From: Luteimonas vadosa
Lineage (GTDB): Bacteria; Pseudomonadota; Gammaproteobacteria; Xanthomonadales; Xanthomonadaceae
Length of the DNA: 64,000 nt
Assembly: GCF_039543545.1 (NCBI RefSeq)
Contig: NZ_BAABJY010000001.1
Location: 992,001-1,056,000, forward strand
Direction: 5' to 3'
Below are positions 18,634-28,008 of the stretch, one piece after another. The first letter of the stretch is position 1, and each line of letters begins with the position of its first letter. A program made the translations under genes and the position numbers. The notes under the pieces are model-generated. The model did not search any database. It saw nothing but the letters and a program-made list of their open reading frames with translations, and was not told where the DNA came from.

Positions 18634-19218
18634 ATGAAGAGATGCCTGCTCGCGCTGTCGCTTGCCTTGTGTGCCGCCGCCGCGGCCGCGGCCCCCGCCA
18701 CCTACGAGCTCGACCCCAACCACACCCAGGTGCTGGCGCAATGGAGCCACTTCGGTTTCTCCAACCCGGTGGCGAACTTCGGCGAGGTCGACGGCACCCT
18801 GGTCTACGACCCCGAGGACGTCGCCGCCTCCAGCGTCCAGGTGGTGCTTCCGCTGTCCGGTCTCCAGGCCTTCGTCCCCCGGTTCAACGACCACCTGCGC
18901 AGCGATGATTTCTTCGATGCGGCGAACCACCCGGTCGTGACCTTCCGGAGCACTCGCGTCGAAGCGAAGGGCGAGGACCGCCTCGCGGTCACCGGCGACC
19001 TCACCATCAAGGGCATCACCCGTGAAGTCGTCCTGGACGTCCGCCTGAACAAGACGGGGCAGGGCAGCGACGGCCGCGCCAAGCTCGGGTTCGATGCCAG
19101 CACCGCGGTGAAGCGCAGCGATTTCGACCTCGGCAAGTTCGCGCCCAACGTCAGCGACCAGGTGGACCTGCGCATCACCACCGAGGCGATCGTGCCCCGG
19201 GCCTCCGAGCAACCCTGA
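18634..19218 (+). CDS. YceI family periplasmic lipid-binding protein
   Basis: A 194-residue secreted beta-barrel (lipocalin-like) protein that binds polyisoprenoids in characterised members. A clear signal peptide (MKRCLLALSLALCAAAAAA) is followed by YELDPNHTQVLAQWSHFGFS, the conserved opening of the YceI domain, then LRSDDFFDAANHPVVTFRST and VTGDLTIKGITREVVLDV. The ATG at 18634 was chosen because the signal peptide begins there; an upstream open frame overlapping the rutE-like gene is not protein-like. It sits between the rutE-like and pirin genes on the same strand with gaps of 49 and 64 bp, so they may share a transcript. Confidence 0.93.
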   Translation: MKRCLLALSLALCAAAAAAAPATYELDPNHTQVLAQWSHFGFSNPVANFGEVDGTLVYDPEDVAASSVQVVLPLSGLQAFVPRFNDHLRSDDFFDAANHPVVTFRSTRVEAKGEDRLAVTGDLTIKGITREVVLDVRLNKTGQGSDGRAKLGFDASTAVKRSDFDLGKFAPNVSDQVDLRITTEAIVPRASEQP

Positions 19219-19282
19219 CCACCTCCTTGCCCAAGGCCGGGCGCGTGCCTCGCGCCATGCCCGCGCATCCCTGGATCGACCG

Positions 19283-19987
19283 ATGAAGCGACTGCGTCCC
19301 GCCGCCGAACGCGGCCACGTCCGCACCGACTGGCTCGATAGCCGCCATGGATTTTCCTTCGGCCACTACCACGACCCGCAGTGGATGGGCTGGGGGCCGC
19401 TGCGCGTGCTCAACGAGGACCGGGTGGCGCCGGGCGCCGGCTTCCCCCCGCATGGACACGCCAACATGGAAATCCTCAGCTACGTGGTCTCCGGTGCGCT
19501 CGCGCATCGTGACAGCGGCGGGGGCGAGGGCGTGATCCACGCCGGCCACTGGCAATGGATGAGCGCCGGGCACGGCGTCGAGCACAGCGAGTACAACGCC
19601 TCCGACACCGAGACGGTGCACTTCCTGCAGGTCTGGATTCAGCCCGATCGCGTCAATACCCCGCCGGCGCATGCGCAGCGCGCCTTCGACGCCAGCGCCC
19701 GGCGCGGACGCTGGCAAACGTTCGTCTCGCCCGATGGCGCCGACGGCAGCCTGGCCATCCGGCAGCAGGCGTGGGTGCGCGGCATCGGGCTCACCCCGGG
19801 CGAGCGCGCGACCTTGCAGCTGCAAGGGTCGCGACGGTACTGGCTGCAGGTGGTCTCCGGTGCCATCACCGCCGGCGGCGATGCGCTGTCGGCCGGCGAT
19901 GCGTTGGGGCTGTCCGAGGAATCGGACGCCCTCGAGCTGGCCGCCGTGGACGAGGCCGACATCCTCGTGTTCGACCTCCCCGCGTAG
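19283..19987 (+). CDS. pirin family bicupin (YhhW-like)
   Basis: A 234-residue cytoplasmic bicupin. Related YhhW of E. coli has quercetin 2,3-dioxygenase activity in vitro; in vivo roles are uncertain. Metal ligands are recognisable in the N-terminal cupin: PPHGHANMEILSYV (two His) and GHGVEHSEYN (His and Glu). The C-terminal cupin begins around residue 150. It starts with MKRLRPAAERGHVRTDWLDS, the usual opening, including the SRHGFSFGHYHDP segment. It is the third gene of a same-strand run with the rutE-like and yceI genes. Confidence 0.9.
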   Translation: MKRLRPAAERGHVRTDWLDSRHGFSFGHYHDPQWMGWGPLRVLNEDRVAPGAGFPPHGHANMEILSYVVSGALAHRDSGGGEGVIHAGHWQWMSAGHGVEHSEYNASDTETVHFLQVWIQPDRVNTPPAHAQRAFDASARRGRWQTFVSPDGADGSLAIRQQAWVRGIGLTPGERATLQLQGSRRYWLQVVSGAITAGGDALSAGDALGLSEESDALELAAVDEADILVFDLPA

Positions 19988-20047
19988 CCGGCCGGCCGTG
20001 TCCGCGACCGCGCTAGAATGGCGCCCTCCCGCCGCGACGACCCCCGC

Positions 20048-20266
20048 ATGACCGTTCCCGAGCCCGCCACTGCCAGCGCCGCATCGCCGATCCAGGCCAA
20101 TGCCAGGTCGCAGTACGAGGTGCGGCGTGCCGACCTGCCCTTGAGCTGCCCGCTGCCGACGATGGCGCTGTGGAACTCGCATCCGCGCGTGTACCTGCCG
20201 ATCGAGGCCGAGGGCGGCGCGTCGGACTGCCCCTATTGCGGCGCGCATTTCGTCCTGGTCGATTGA
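20048..20266 (+). CDS. small zinc-finger protein (zf-CHCC family)
   Basis: A 72-residue protein matching the zf-CHCC domain found alone in many proteobacteria and in the mitochondrial complex I subunit NDUFS6. Likely zinc ligands: C36 in LSCPLP, H47 in NSHPRVYLPI, and the CPYCG pair near the C-terminus. I took the internal ATG at 20048 because the upstream codons are unconserved and a -10-like TAGAAT sits at 20013-20018. It ends 22 bp before the GT4 gene. Confidence 0.85.
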   Translation: MTVPEPATASAASPIQANARSQYEVRRADLPLSCPLPTMALWNSHPRVYLPIEAEGGASDCPYCGAHFVLVD

Positions 20267-20288
20267 CCGCGGCGGCTTGGGCGGACCC

Positions 20289-21431
20289 ATGCCCCGGCCG
20301 CTGACCGTCGTGCAGTTGCTGCCGGCGATGGACTCCGGCGGCGTCGAACGCTCGACCATCGAGATCGCCCAGGCACTGGTGGAGGCCGGCCACCGGGCGG
20401 TGGTGGTGTCGGCGCGCGGACGCCTGCTGCCGGAACTGGCGGCGACCGGCGCCGAGCATGTCGAACTCGGGATCGGCCGCAAGTCGCTGCTGACGCTGCG
20501 CCACGTCGGTGCGCTTCGCCGGTTGTTCGCGCAGGCCGGTGCGGACATCGTCCATGCCCGCTCGCGGTTGCCGGCGTGGCTGGGCTGGCGCGCGCTGCAA
20601 GCGCTGCCGCCCGGGACGCGACCGGGCTTCGTGACCACGGTGCATGGACTCAACTCCCCCTCGCGCTACAGCGCCATCATGGTGCGCGGCGAGCGCGTGG
20701 TGTGCGTGTCGGACACGGTGCGCGAGTACGTGCTGCGGCACTACCCGCGGACGGATCCGGGCAAGCTGCGGGTGATCCCGCGGGGCATCGATCCGGCGGC
20801 ATTCCCACGGGCTCCCGTGCCGGACCCCGGTGCGCGCGCGGCCGCGGCGGCGCTGCACCCGCAACTCGCCGGCCACGGCCCATTGCTGCTGCTGCCCGGG
20901 CGCGGCACCCGGCTCAAGGGGCACGCCGACGCCTTGGTCCTGCTTGCGGCGCTCCGCGAGCAGGGGTTGGATGCGCGGCTATGGATGCCGGGTGCGCGGG
21001 ATCCGGCGCGCGCGGCCTATGTCGGCGAACTCGAAGCGCAGGCGGACGCGCTGGGCATCTCCGGACAGGTCGCGATCACGCCGCCGACCACCGCCATCGC
21101 GCAGGCCTATGCCGCCAGCGAACTGGTGCTGCAGTTGTCGCGCAAGCCCGAGGCGTTCGGGCGCACGGTGGTCGAAGCGCTTTCGACCGGCCGTAGCGTG
21201 CTGGGCTGGGCCCACGGCGGCGTCGGCGAGCTGCTGCGCGAATTGCAACCCGAAGGCGCGGTGCAAGCTTTCGATGCGGCCGCGCTGCACCAGCGCGCCG
21301 CCGCCCTGCTCGCGCAGCCGCCGGCGCAACCGGCTACGATGCCCGCTGCCCTCGGGCGCTACACCTTGAAGGCCATGCAGGACGCAACCCTTGCCGTCTA
21401 TGACGAGTTCCACGCCAACCGCCGACATTGA
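20289..21431 (+). CDS. glycosyltransferase family 4 (LPS core/O-antigen type)
   Basis: A 380-residue GT-B glycosyltransferase. The N-domain starts TVVQLLPAMDSGGVERSTIEIAQAL, a classic GT4 opening. The C-domain (from about 190) has LLLPGRGTRLKGHADAL and the donor-site motif EAFGRTVVEALSTGRSVLGWAHGG, with the E-x7-E pattern. Its neighbours (O-antigen ligase overlapping its 3' end by 32 nt, LpxL-like acyltransferase, WaaA) place it in lipopolysaccharide assembly, probably adding a core sugar. The ATG at 20289 is preferred over a TTG four codons earlier. The exact sugar and acceptor cannot be determined. Confidence 0.88.
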   Translation: MPRPLTVVQLLPAMDSGGVERSTIEIAQALVEAGHRAVVVSARGRLLPELAATGAEHVELGIGRKSLLTLRHVGALRRLFAQAGADIVHARSRLPAWLGWRALQALPPGTRPGFVTTVHGLNSPSRYSAIMVRGERVVCVSDTVREYVLRHYPRTDPGKLRVIPRGIDPAAFPRAPVPDPGARAAAAALHPQLAGHGPLLLLPGRGTRLKGHADALVLLAALREQGLDARLWMPGARDPARAAYVGELEAQADALGISGQVAITPPTTAIAQAYAASELVLQLSRKPEAFGRTVVEALSTGRSVLGWAHGGVGELLRELQPEGAVQAFDAAALHQRAAALLAQPPAQPATMPAALGRYTLKAMQDATLAVYDEFHANRRH

Positions 21432-22716
21432 CGCCAGGGCACCCGCGGGTTGGCGCTGGGCGCCGTTCTGGGTGCTGGCCTTCGTCGCGCTATGGCCGGC
21501 ACCGGGCGTGGCCGAAGGGGTGATGGTGCTCGGGGCCTTGCTGGCGATCGCCAAGCTGGCCATGGCACGTTTCCGGGGCGGGGTGAGCCTGCTCAGCGGA
21601 CCCGCCTGGGCCCTGACCAGCGTGCTGTTCTTCGCCTATTGGCTGCCGCAACTGCTCTCGGCGACCGACGCCGTCGACCAGGGGCGCGCCTTGCGCGAAT
21701 CGCTGATCGACCTGCGCTACCTGCCGTTCCTGTGGCTGGTGGCGATTGCGGTGGCCGACGAACGCGGCCGCCGTCTCACCCTGGTTGGCCTGGCCGTGAT
21801 CGTCGCCGTCTGGACGGTCGACGCGTTGCTCGAGGTGGTGCTCGGGACGAGCCCGCTGTTCGCGGGGATCGATGGTCTCAAGCAACTCGTCAGCGGGCGC
21901 CCGATGTGCACTGCCGAGGAGTTGGCCAGCGCGGACCGCCTGTCTGGCGTGCTCGGCCCCTGCAACCTCAAGCTCGGCGTGGTGCTGGCGAGCCTCTCGC
22001 CGTTCGCGCTCCACGCCGCGGGCAGGCGCTGGGCGCTGGCGGGATGGCTCGTCGCCGCGACCGCGATCGGCCTGGTGGTCCTGTTCGCAGGCTCGCGCGC
22101 TTCCTGGCTGACCTACGCCCTTGTGCTCCTGCTGAGTGGTTGGCGCCTGCTGGGATGGCAGCGGCTGGCGGGCGTGTTCGCGTTTGGTGCGTTGGCGGTC
22201 CTGGTGCTGGCCTTCCTATCGCCCGAGGTCCGCCAGCGCGTCGATCGCACCACGCAGGTGATGGCCGCCGACCAGAGCGGCATGGACAGCGCCCTGTCGG
22301 GGCGCAGCCGCATCTGGGGCGCTGCCCTGTGCATGGCAGGGGAACACCCGGTCAACGGGGTCGGCGTGCGCGGCTTCCGCGACGCGTTCGCCGACTGCGA
22401 CCCGTTGCCTGGCAAGCAGCCGGCGTGGGGCGAGGGGCCGGCGCTGCACGCCCACCAGCTCGTGCTCGAAGTGCTGAGCGAAACCGGCGTGCTGGGGCTG
22501 CTGCTCTGGCTCGCGGGCGCCGCACTGGCCTGGCGCGCATGGCGCTACGCCGATGCGGCGTCCCGCGACCGCGCACGCCCGGCGATGCAGGCCCTGGTAG
22601 TGACGGTGTTCCCGCTCAACACCCACCTCGCCTTCTACTCCACCTTCTGGGGCGGGCTGACGTTGATGCTGGCGGCGTTGTACGCGGGGAGCCTGCTGGC
22701 GCGACGGGGGGATTGA
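21400..22716 (+). CDS. O-antigen ligase family membrane protein (WaaL-like)
   Basis: A 438-residue polytopic protein with about ten to twelve hydrophobic segments and the Wzy_C domain. The large periplasmic loop (about 290-370) contains SGRSRIWGAALCMAGEHPVNGVG and the conserved histidine region EGPALHAHQLVLEVLSETG, typical of WaaL and Wzy enzymes. An upstream arginine, in LLFAGSRASWLTYA, is also typical. It probably joins O-antigen or another undecaprenyl-linked glycan to lipid A-core. Its start lies inside the GT4 gene, so translation is coupled. Polymerase versus ligase function cannot be settled from sequence alone. Confidence 0.85.
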   Translation: MTSSTPTADIDARAPAGWRWAPFWVLAFVALWPAPGVAEGVMVLGALLAIAKLAMARFRGGVSLLSGPAWALTSVLFFAYWLPQLLSATDAVDQGRALRESLIDLRYLPFLWLVAIAVADERGRRLTLVGLAVIVAVWTVDALLEVVLGTSPLFAGIDGLKQLVSGRPMCTAEELASADRLSGVLGPCNLKLGVVLASLSPFALHAAGRRWALAGWLVAATAIGLVVLFAGSRASWLTYALVLLLSGWRLLGWQRLAGVFAFGALAVLVLAFLSPEVRQRVDRTTQVMAADQSGMDSALSGRSRIWGAALCMAGEHPVNGVGVRGFRDAFADCDPLPGKQPAWGEGPALHAHQLVLEVLSETGVLGLLLWLAGAALAWRAWRYADAASRDRARPAMQALVVTVFPLNTHLAFYSTFWGGLTLMLAALYAGSLLARRGD

Positions 22717-22743
22717 GCGGCAGGACTGCGTCAACGACCCGTG

Positions 22744-23658
22744 TCAGGCGTACGGCGACACGCCATCCGGCTGCCGCTTGAACCGTCGGTGGATCCACAG
22801 GTACTGCTCCGGCGCCGCGCGGGCCATGGCTTCGATGCCGGCCATCACGCGGGCGGTGTCGGCGGTGGCGTCGGTGGAGGGAAAACCCTCGAACGCCGGC
22901 CACAGTTCCAGGGTATAGCCGCCGTCCTCCCGGCGTGCGTGCTGGAACAGGACGACGGACGCGCCCGAGAGGCGTGCCAGCTGGTGGGTGGACGTCAGGC
23001 TGTGCGCCGGCTGGCCGAAGAACGGCACGTAGGCGCTGTCGCCCCGGCTCGGGTCCTGGTCCGGGGCGTACCAGAGCAGGCCGCCGCGCTTGAGGTGGCG
23101 CACGACCCCGCGGACGTCCTGCTTGGGGAACATGGCCGCGGCGTAGCGAGAGCGGCCGCGGCGCACCGCCCATTCCATCGCGGGCTGCGCGTGGGGCCGG
23201 TACATGCCGGCCAGCGGCACGTGTTCGCAAAGCAGGCGACCGCAGGCTTCCAGCGTGGTGAAGTGGCCGGAGACGACGATGACGCCGCGCCCGTCGGCGC
23301 GCGCGGCCTCGAGGTGTTCGAGACCCACCACGCGCGTGCCGCGGCGCAAGGGATCCACCGAACCCCACCAGGCGCGCGCGAACTCGAACACGCCGATGCC
23401 GATCGCGGCGAAGTGCTCGCGAAGCAGACGCGCCCTGGCGTCGGCCGTGAGTTCGGGGAAGCACAGCGACAGGTTGCGCTCGGCGATGCGGCGTCGCCCG
23501 GCCAGCGTCGTGCGCAGCAGCGCGCCGAGTCCGCGACCCAGTGCGCGCTGCCACGGCCACGGCAGCCGGGCGAGCAAGGCCATGGCCGCGATGCCCAGCC
23601 AGGCCGGCCAGTGGCGCGGTCCGAGCGGTGGCGGTGGCATGTCCGGTGCGCGTGGCAT
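22744..23658 (-). CDS. lpxL: lipid A biosynthesis acyltransferase (LpxL/HtrB type)
   Basis: A 304-residue inner-membrane acyltransferase that adds a secondary acyl chain to Kdo-lipid IVA. It has an N-terminal membrane anchor (about 15-35), the segment RRRIAERNLSLCFPEL, and the catalytic H-x4-E motif in SGHFTTLEACG. It also has MYRPHAQPAMEWAVRRGR, PDQDPSRGDSAYVPFFG and the C-terminal IEAMARAAPEQYLWIHRRFK, all typical of LpxL/LpxM. Which acyl position it serves is not certain. It is divergent from waaA across about 95 bp and converges on the O-antigen ligase gene. Confidence 0.92.
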   Translation of the reverse strand: MPRAPDMPPPPLGPRHWPAWLGIAAMALLARLPWPWQRALGRGLGALLRTTLAGRRRIAERNLSLCFPELTADARARLLREHFAAIGIGVFEFARAWWGSVDPLRRGTRVVGLEHLEAARADGRGVIVVSGHFTTLEACGRLLCEHVPLAGMYRPHAQPAMEWAVRRGRSRYAAAMFPKQDVRGVVRHLKRGGLLWYAPDQDPSRGDSAYVPFFGQPAHSLTSTHQLARLSGASVVLFQHARREDGGYTLELWPAFEGFPSTDATADTARVMAGIEAMARAAPEQYLWIHRRFKRQPDGVSPYA

Positions 23659-23753
23659 GCGTCGATTCTACGGCGTGCATGGACGCGGCCAGTGGCCCGC
23701 ACGGCACGCGGCTCGCGCGTCCGGCCCCGAAAGTCCTCCGCTATGCTGTGGCC

Positions 23754-25049
23754 ATGACGGCCGACACGATCGAACGACTGCTGCGCGGCCTGTACTCCGC
23801 GGTGCTCTACGTACTGGTGCCGGTCACCGTCTACCACCTGATCTGGCGTGGCTTCCGCCAGGGGGAATACTTCGAGCGATGGAGCGAGCGCTATGCGTCC
23901 TATCGCGATGCTCCGAAGGCGGCCACGATCTGGGTGCATGCGGTCTCGGTCGGGGAGGTCAACGCCGCGGCACCACTGGTGAACGCGCTGCTGGCGATGC
24001 GGCCGGACCTGCGCCTGCTGGTCACCACCATCACGCCCACCGGGTCGGCGCGGGTGCGGGCGTTGTGGAAGGACCGCGTCGAGCACGTCTACCTGCCCTA
24101 CGACCTGTCCGGCGCGGTGAAGCGTTTCCTGCATCACTTCCAGCCAAGGCTGGCCCTGATCCTGGAGACGGAACTGTGGCCGAACCTGCTGTTCTGCTGC
24201 CGCGACCGCGGCGTGCCGGCCTATCTGGTCAACGCGCGGCTGTCCGAACGCTCGCTGCACGGCTATCGCGTGCTGCGACCGTTGATCGGACGCGCCCTGC
24301 GGACCTTGCGCAAGGTGGCGGCCCAGTCGCCGGCGGACGCCGATCGGTTCCGGCGGCTGGGCGGACAGCCGGACCGGATCGAAGTGCTCGGCAACCTCAA
24401 GTTCGACACGCCCGTGGACGCATCGGCGCGCGCGTTCGCCGCGGCGTTTCGCGACCGCGCCCCCCGCCGCCCGGCATGGATCGCCGCCAGCACGCACGAG
24501 GATGAAGAGGCCGCCGTGCTCGCCCTGCACGCGAGGCTGCGCCGGCGTTGGCCCGACCTACTGCTGCTGTGGGCGCCACGCCATCCCGAGCGGTTCCGTG
24601 CCGTTGCGCAGCAGGCGGTCCAGGCCGGATGGCGAGTGGCCACGCGGCGGCTGACGCAGGCCCCGGATGAGGACGATGCCGTCTTCGTGATCGATACGCT
24701 GGGCGAGCTGATGCAGTTCTACGGCTGCGCCGACGTGGCCTTCGTGGGCGGTAGCCTGCAGCCGGTCGGGGGCCACAACCTGCTGGAACCGGCCGCCATG
24801 GGCACCGCGATCGTCACCGGCCCCCACCTGCACAACTTCAGCGACATCGCCGGCAAGCTCGTTGCGGCCGGTGCGCTGCGGGTGTGCAGTGATGCCGACG
24901 CCGTCGGCGATGCGCTGGAAGCGCTGTTGGGCGATGCGGACGAGCGCGCAAGCATGGTGGCGTCCGGGATGGAACTGGTCCGCCAGGGGCGCGGGGCCCT
25001 GGCTCGTACCCTGGCGATGGTGTCGGCGGAACTGCCTGCCCGCGCCTGA
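23754..25049 (+). CDS. waaA: 3-deoxy-D-manno-octulosonic acid transferase
   Basis: WaaA (KdtA) transfers Kdo to lipid IVA, the first step of LPS core synthesis. The 431-residue protein has an N-terminal membrane anchor (LYSAVLYVLVPVTVYHLIW). The conserved IWVHAVSVGEVNAAAPLV contains the family's catalytic glutamate (E in SVGE). ILETELWPNLL, LVNARLSERS, IAASTHEDEE and AFVGGSLQPVGGHNLLEPAA in the C-domain are all diagnostic. The start at 23754 was chosen because the upstream open frame is not protein-like. It is divergent from lpxL and ends 33 bp before the convergent tolC. Confidence 0.96.
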   Translation: MTADTIERLLRGLYSAVLYVLVPVTVYHLIWRGFRQGEYFERWSERYASYRDAPKAATIWVHAVSVGEVNAAAPLVNALLAMRPDLRLLVTTITPTGSARVRALWKDRVEHVYLPYDLSGAVKRFLHHFQPRLALILETELWPNLLFCCRDRGVPAYLVNARLSERSLHGYRVLRPLIGRALRTLRKVAAQSPADADRFRRLGGQPDRIEVLGNLKFDTPVDASARAFAAAFRDRAPRRPAWIAASTHEDEEAAVLALHARLRRRWPDLLLLWAPRHPERFRAVAQQAVQAGWRVATRRLTQAPDEDDAVFVIDTLGELMQFYGCADVAFVGGSLQPVGGHNLLEPAAMGTAIVTGPHLHNFSDIAGKLVAAGALRVCSDADAVGDALEALLGDADERASMVASGMELVRQGRGALARTLAMVSAELPARA

Positions 25050-25082
25050 CCGGTCAGCTCGCGCGCGCCGCGCCGGCTGCGG

Positions 25083-26504
25083 TCAGGGCGAACCCGGCTC
25101 CACCTGCGGCGCGACGCTCACCGTCAGCAGGCGGTTGACGTCCTGCACGCTGCCCACGTCGATGGTGCCCGCGGCCTGCTCCAGCAGCAGGCGGTTCTGC
25201 AGGAAGTTGTAGCGCGACAGGGCGTATTCGCGTTCGGCATTGAACAGGGTCTGCTGGTTGTTGAGCACGTCCAGGACCGTGCGGGTGCCGACTTCCAGCC
25301 CGACCTGCGACGCATCGTAGGCACTGCGTGCCGAGAACACCGCCGCCTTGCGCGCCTCGACCTCGCTGATCCCGGCAAGCAACGTCTGGTAGGCATTGCG
25401 GGTATTGCGCTCCAGCGCGCGCCGTTGCTGCACGAGCTCGTCGCTGGCCACGTCGCGCCGGGCGACGGCCTGGCGGATCTCGGAGCTGATCCGGCCGCCG
25501 GTAAAGATCGGCACGTTCAGGGTGACGCCGAGCTGGGGGCCGCGGCTGTCCTGGTCGGTGGGGAACGTATTGCCCACGCCGCCGACGGTGGACGTGCGAT
25601 CCCCGGTGACCTTGGAATCGCCATAGCTGCCATTGAGGTAGACCGTGGGCCAGCGCCCGGCCTTGGCGGTTTCCACGTTCGCCGCCGCGGACTCCACCTG
25701 CAGTTCCTTGGCACGCAGCGCCGGGTTGTTCTCGATCGCCACCGCGACCCATTCGTCGGCACCGCGCTCCGCGGGCATCGCCGGCTGGAAGTCCTCGGGC
25801 AGCGCATTGAGGTTGCGGATGGGCCGGTCCGTGATCTCCACCAGCGCCTGGTAGGCGTCCTCGAGCGCGTTGCGCACCACGATGGTGTTGGCGCGGGCGC
25901 TGTCGTACTGGGCGCGCGCCTCGTGGACGTCGGTGATCGGTGCCAGGCCCACTTCCAGGCGCTTGTCGGCGAAGTCGAACTGCTTTTTCAGCGCGGCTTC
26001 CTGCGCCTGCGCGGCGGCCAGCGTTTCGATCGCCACCAGCACGTTGAAGTAGGCCTGCGAGGTGCGCGTGATCAGCGAGTCGCCGGCGGATGCCAGCTGG
26101 AAGTCGGCGGCCTCGCTCAGCGCGCCCTGGCTGCGCACGCGGGTGAAGTTGCCGCGGTCGAACACCATCTGCCTGAGGTTCAGGCCGAGGTCGCGGCGGG
26201 TCGTGTTGCTTTCGCTGTCGACGGTGAACTGGAAGAACTGCTGGGTGTCCTCGTCGAACTGCTGCTGCACCGATGCGCCGTCGCTGCGCGACCTGGTCAG
26301 CGAGGCCTCGCCACTGATCTGCGGCAGCAGCGTGGACCGGGCCTGCACCACGCCTTCCTTGGTGGCCAGGCGGGTGGACTCCGCGGCGGAATACTGCGGG
26401 TCGCTCTCGCGCGCCAGCTCGTAGGTCTGCAGCAGGTCCTCGGCGAAGGCGGCCGATGGCAGCAAGGCGAGGGCGAGTGCGAAGGTCAGGGGGCGGCGGA
26501 TCAT
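25083..26504 (-). CDS. tolC: TolC family outer membrane efflux/secretion channel
   Basis: A 473-residue trimeric outer-membrane channel used by type I secretion and RND/MFS efflux systems. Signal peptide about 1-21 (ending AFA), then two OEP repeats of long helices and beta strands. LPQISGEASLTRS, the WPTVYLNGSYGDSKV strand and the C-terminal helices ALERNTRNAYQTLLAGISEVEARKAA are recognisable. It lies 45 bp after pcm, an arrangement (pcm-tolC) widely conserved in gammaproteobacteria. No membrane-fusion protein or pump gene is nearby, so it probably serves several transporters, like E. coli TolC. Confidence 0.94.
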   Translation of the reverse strand: MIRRPLTFALALALLPSAAFAEDLLQTYELARESDPQYSAAESTRLATKEGVVQARSTLLPQISGEASLTRSRSDGASVQQQFDEDTQQFFQFTVDSESNTTRRDLGLNLRQMVFDRGNFTRVRSQGALSEAADFQLASAGDSLITRTSQAYFNVLVAIETLAAAQAQEAALKKQFDFADKRLEVGLAPITDVHEARAQYDSARANTIVVRNALEDAYQALVEITDRPIRNLNALPEDFQPAMPAERGADEWVAVAIENNPALRAKELQVESAAANVETAKAGRWPTVYLNGSYGDSKVTGDRTSTVGGVGNTFPTDQDSRGPQLGVTLNVPIFTGGRISSEIRQAVARRDVASDELVQQRRALERNTRNAYQTLLAGISEVEARKAAVFSARSAYDASQVGLEVGTRTVLDVLNNQQTLFNAEREYALSRYNFLQNRLLLEQAAGTIDVGSVQDVNRLLTVSVAPQVEPGSP

Positions 26505-26549
26505 GGGGTGGGTCCTTGGATCGAGGCAGGCACGTGGCCCGCCGGCGGG

Positions 26550-27203
26550 TCAGAACTCGAAGGTGGGTACCGGCGCGGCGCCGGCCAGGTAGGGGAGGTC
26601 GGTCTCGAACAGCGACTCGGTGCGGACATGGCCGCCGTCGACGCGCGCAAGCACGGCCTGCATCGCCGGCGCGCGGCCATGGACGACGAACATCCGTCCG
26701 CCCGGGCGCAGCCATTGCAGGAAGCCCGGCGGGATGGCGTCGACCGCACCGGTGACGCAGACGGCGTCGAATCGGCGGTCGCTGGCCCACGCCATGGCAT
26801 CGGCGCACTCGACGCGCACGTTGCCGATGTCGTGGGCCTGCAGGCGCGCGCGCGCCCGGTCGGCGAGGTCGGCGTGCAGTTCCAGGCTGGTGACGTCGCG
26901 CGCCAGGCGGCCGAGGCAGGCGGAGAGGAAGCCGCTGCCGGTGCCGATCTCGAGCACCTCCTCGCCCGGCTCGAGCGCCAGGGCCTGCAGCACGCGGCCT
27001 TCGACCACGGGTTTCATCATCCTCTGGCCATGGCCGAGCGGGATCTCGATGTCGGCATAGGCCAGGGCGCGATGCGCCTCGGGCACGAAGGCGTCGCGGG
27101 GCAGGTCGGCGAGCACCGCGAGCACGCGGGGGTCGAGCACGTCCCACGGGCGCACCTGCTGTTCGACCATGGTTTCGCGGGCTTTGGCGTAATCGAGGGG
27201 CAT
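26550..27203 (-). CDS. pcm: protein-L-isoaspartate O-methyltransferase
   Basis: Repairs isoaspartyl residues in ageing proteins using S-adenosylmethionine. The 217-residue protein has the family opening (ARETMVEQQVRPWDV), the SAM-binding motif VLEIGTGSGFLSACLG, EIPLGHGQRMMKP in place of the more common substrate loop, and FDAVCVTGAVDAIPPGFLQWLRPGGRMF. The variation around GHGQ/TGAV marks the short, divergent Pcm group that often sits beside tolC, so its repair activity is less certain than for canonical Pcm. I chose the ATG at 27203 (MPLDYAKARE); an upstream ATG adds ten unconserved residues. Confidence 0.86.
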   Translation of the reverse strand: MPLDYAKARETMVEQQVRPWDVLDPRVLAVLADLPRDAFVPEAHRALAYADIEIPLGHGQRMMKPVVEGRVLQALALEPGEEVLEIGTGSGFLSACLGRLARDVTSLELHADLADRARARLQAHDIGNVRVECADAMAWASDRRFDAVCVTGAVDAIPPGFLQWLRPGGRMFVVHGRAPAMQAVLARVDGGHVRTESLFETDLPYLAGAAPVPTFEF

Positions 27204-27344
27204 CGTCGGGGTCTGTCTGTGCGGGCCGGCCATTTTACGGTGTGATGCCGGCTGCGATGGCGCGCCGGCAGGACGACAGCATCGCTGTGATAGGACACCC
27301 GCACGCAGTGCCGGAAGTCACCGGGACCGTCGGCGGGCCGGCGC

Positions 27345-27992
27345 TCATGCCGTGTCCGGCGGCGCGTGCGCGCGCAGGAACAGGTCGACGGTGGCGGCGA
27401 TGTGGGCGTCGATGTCGGCCTGCGGCGGATCGACGCACAGTCCCGAGGCCATGCGCGTGTGCAGCTCGCCCTTGAGCAGGCTGAAGAACTGCGCCGCGGC
27501 GCGGTCGATGTCGGGCACCCGGAGCTCGCCCCGCTCGACGCGGGCCTGCAGGAACTGGGCGAACGCTGCCTGGACCCGTGCCGGGCCGGCGGTCCAGAAC
27601 AGTTCGCGGACATGCCGGTCGCTGGCCCGGGTCAGCATCATGCGGTGCATCGACAAGGCCTGGTCGCTGGTGATCAGCTTGAAGAACGCGGAGGCGATGC
27701 CGGTCAACTGGACGCGCAGCGGTCCCGTGCATTCGCCGATGAACAGCGCCGGGGGCATCTGCGCCTCGCAGACGGCGCGGACCGCTTCGAGGAACAGCGT
27801 GTCCTTGTCGCCGAAGTGGCTGTAGACGGTGAGCTTGGACACCCCCGCCGCCGCCGCGATCTGGTCCATGCTGGCGCCGGCGAACCCCTGCGCCGTGAAC
27901 ATGTCCTGCGCCGCCGCCAGGATCGCCGCCCGCTTGGCCATGTCCTTCGGACGACCGGGGCTCGCGGGGCGGTCGGAATCGGCGGGCGTCAT
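27345..27992 (-). CDS. TetR/AcrR family transcriptional regulator
   Basis: A 215-residue repressor-type regulator. The N-terminal HTH is clear (AAILAAAQDMFTAQGFAGAS, then MDQIAAAAGVSKLTVYSHFG). The C-terminal ligand/dimer domain is of the AefR-like type (VQLTGIASAFFKLITSDQAL, SFFSLLKGELHTRMA-like segment). It is divergent from the 2-oxoacid oxidoreductase operon and also upstream of pcm-tolC on its own strand, so it could control either. An imperfect inverted repeat at 28009-28039 just outside its start is a candidate operator. TACTAT lies immediately before the ATG, suggesting a nearly leaderless mRNA. Confidence 0.92.
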   Translation of the reverse strand: MTPADSDRPASPGRPKDMAKRAAILAAAQDMFTAQGFAGASMDQIAAAAGVSKLTVYSHFGDKDTLFLEAVRAVCEAQMPPALFIGECTGPLRVQLTGIASAFFKLITSDQALSMHRMMLTRASDRHVRELFWTAGPARVQAAFAQFLQARVERGELRVPDIDRAAAQFFSLLKGELHTRMASGLCVDPPQADIDAHIAATVDLFLRAHAPPDTA

Positions 27993-28008
27993 GGCGAAAT
28001 AGTAGACC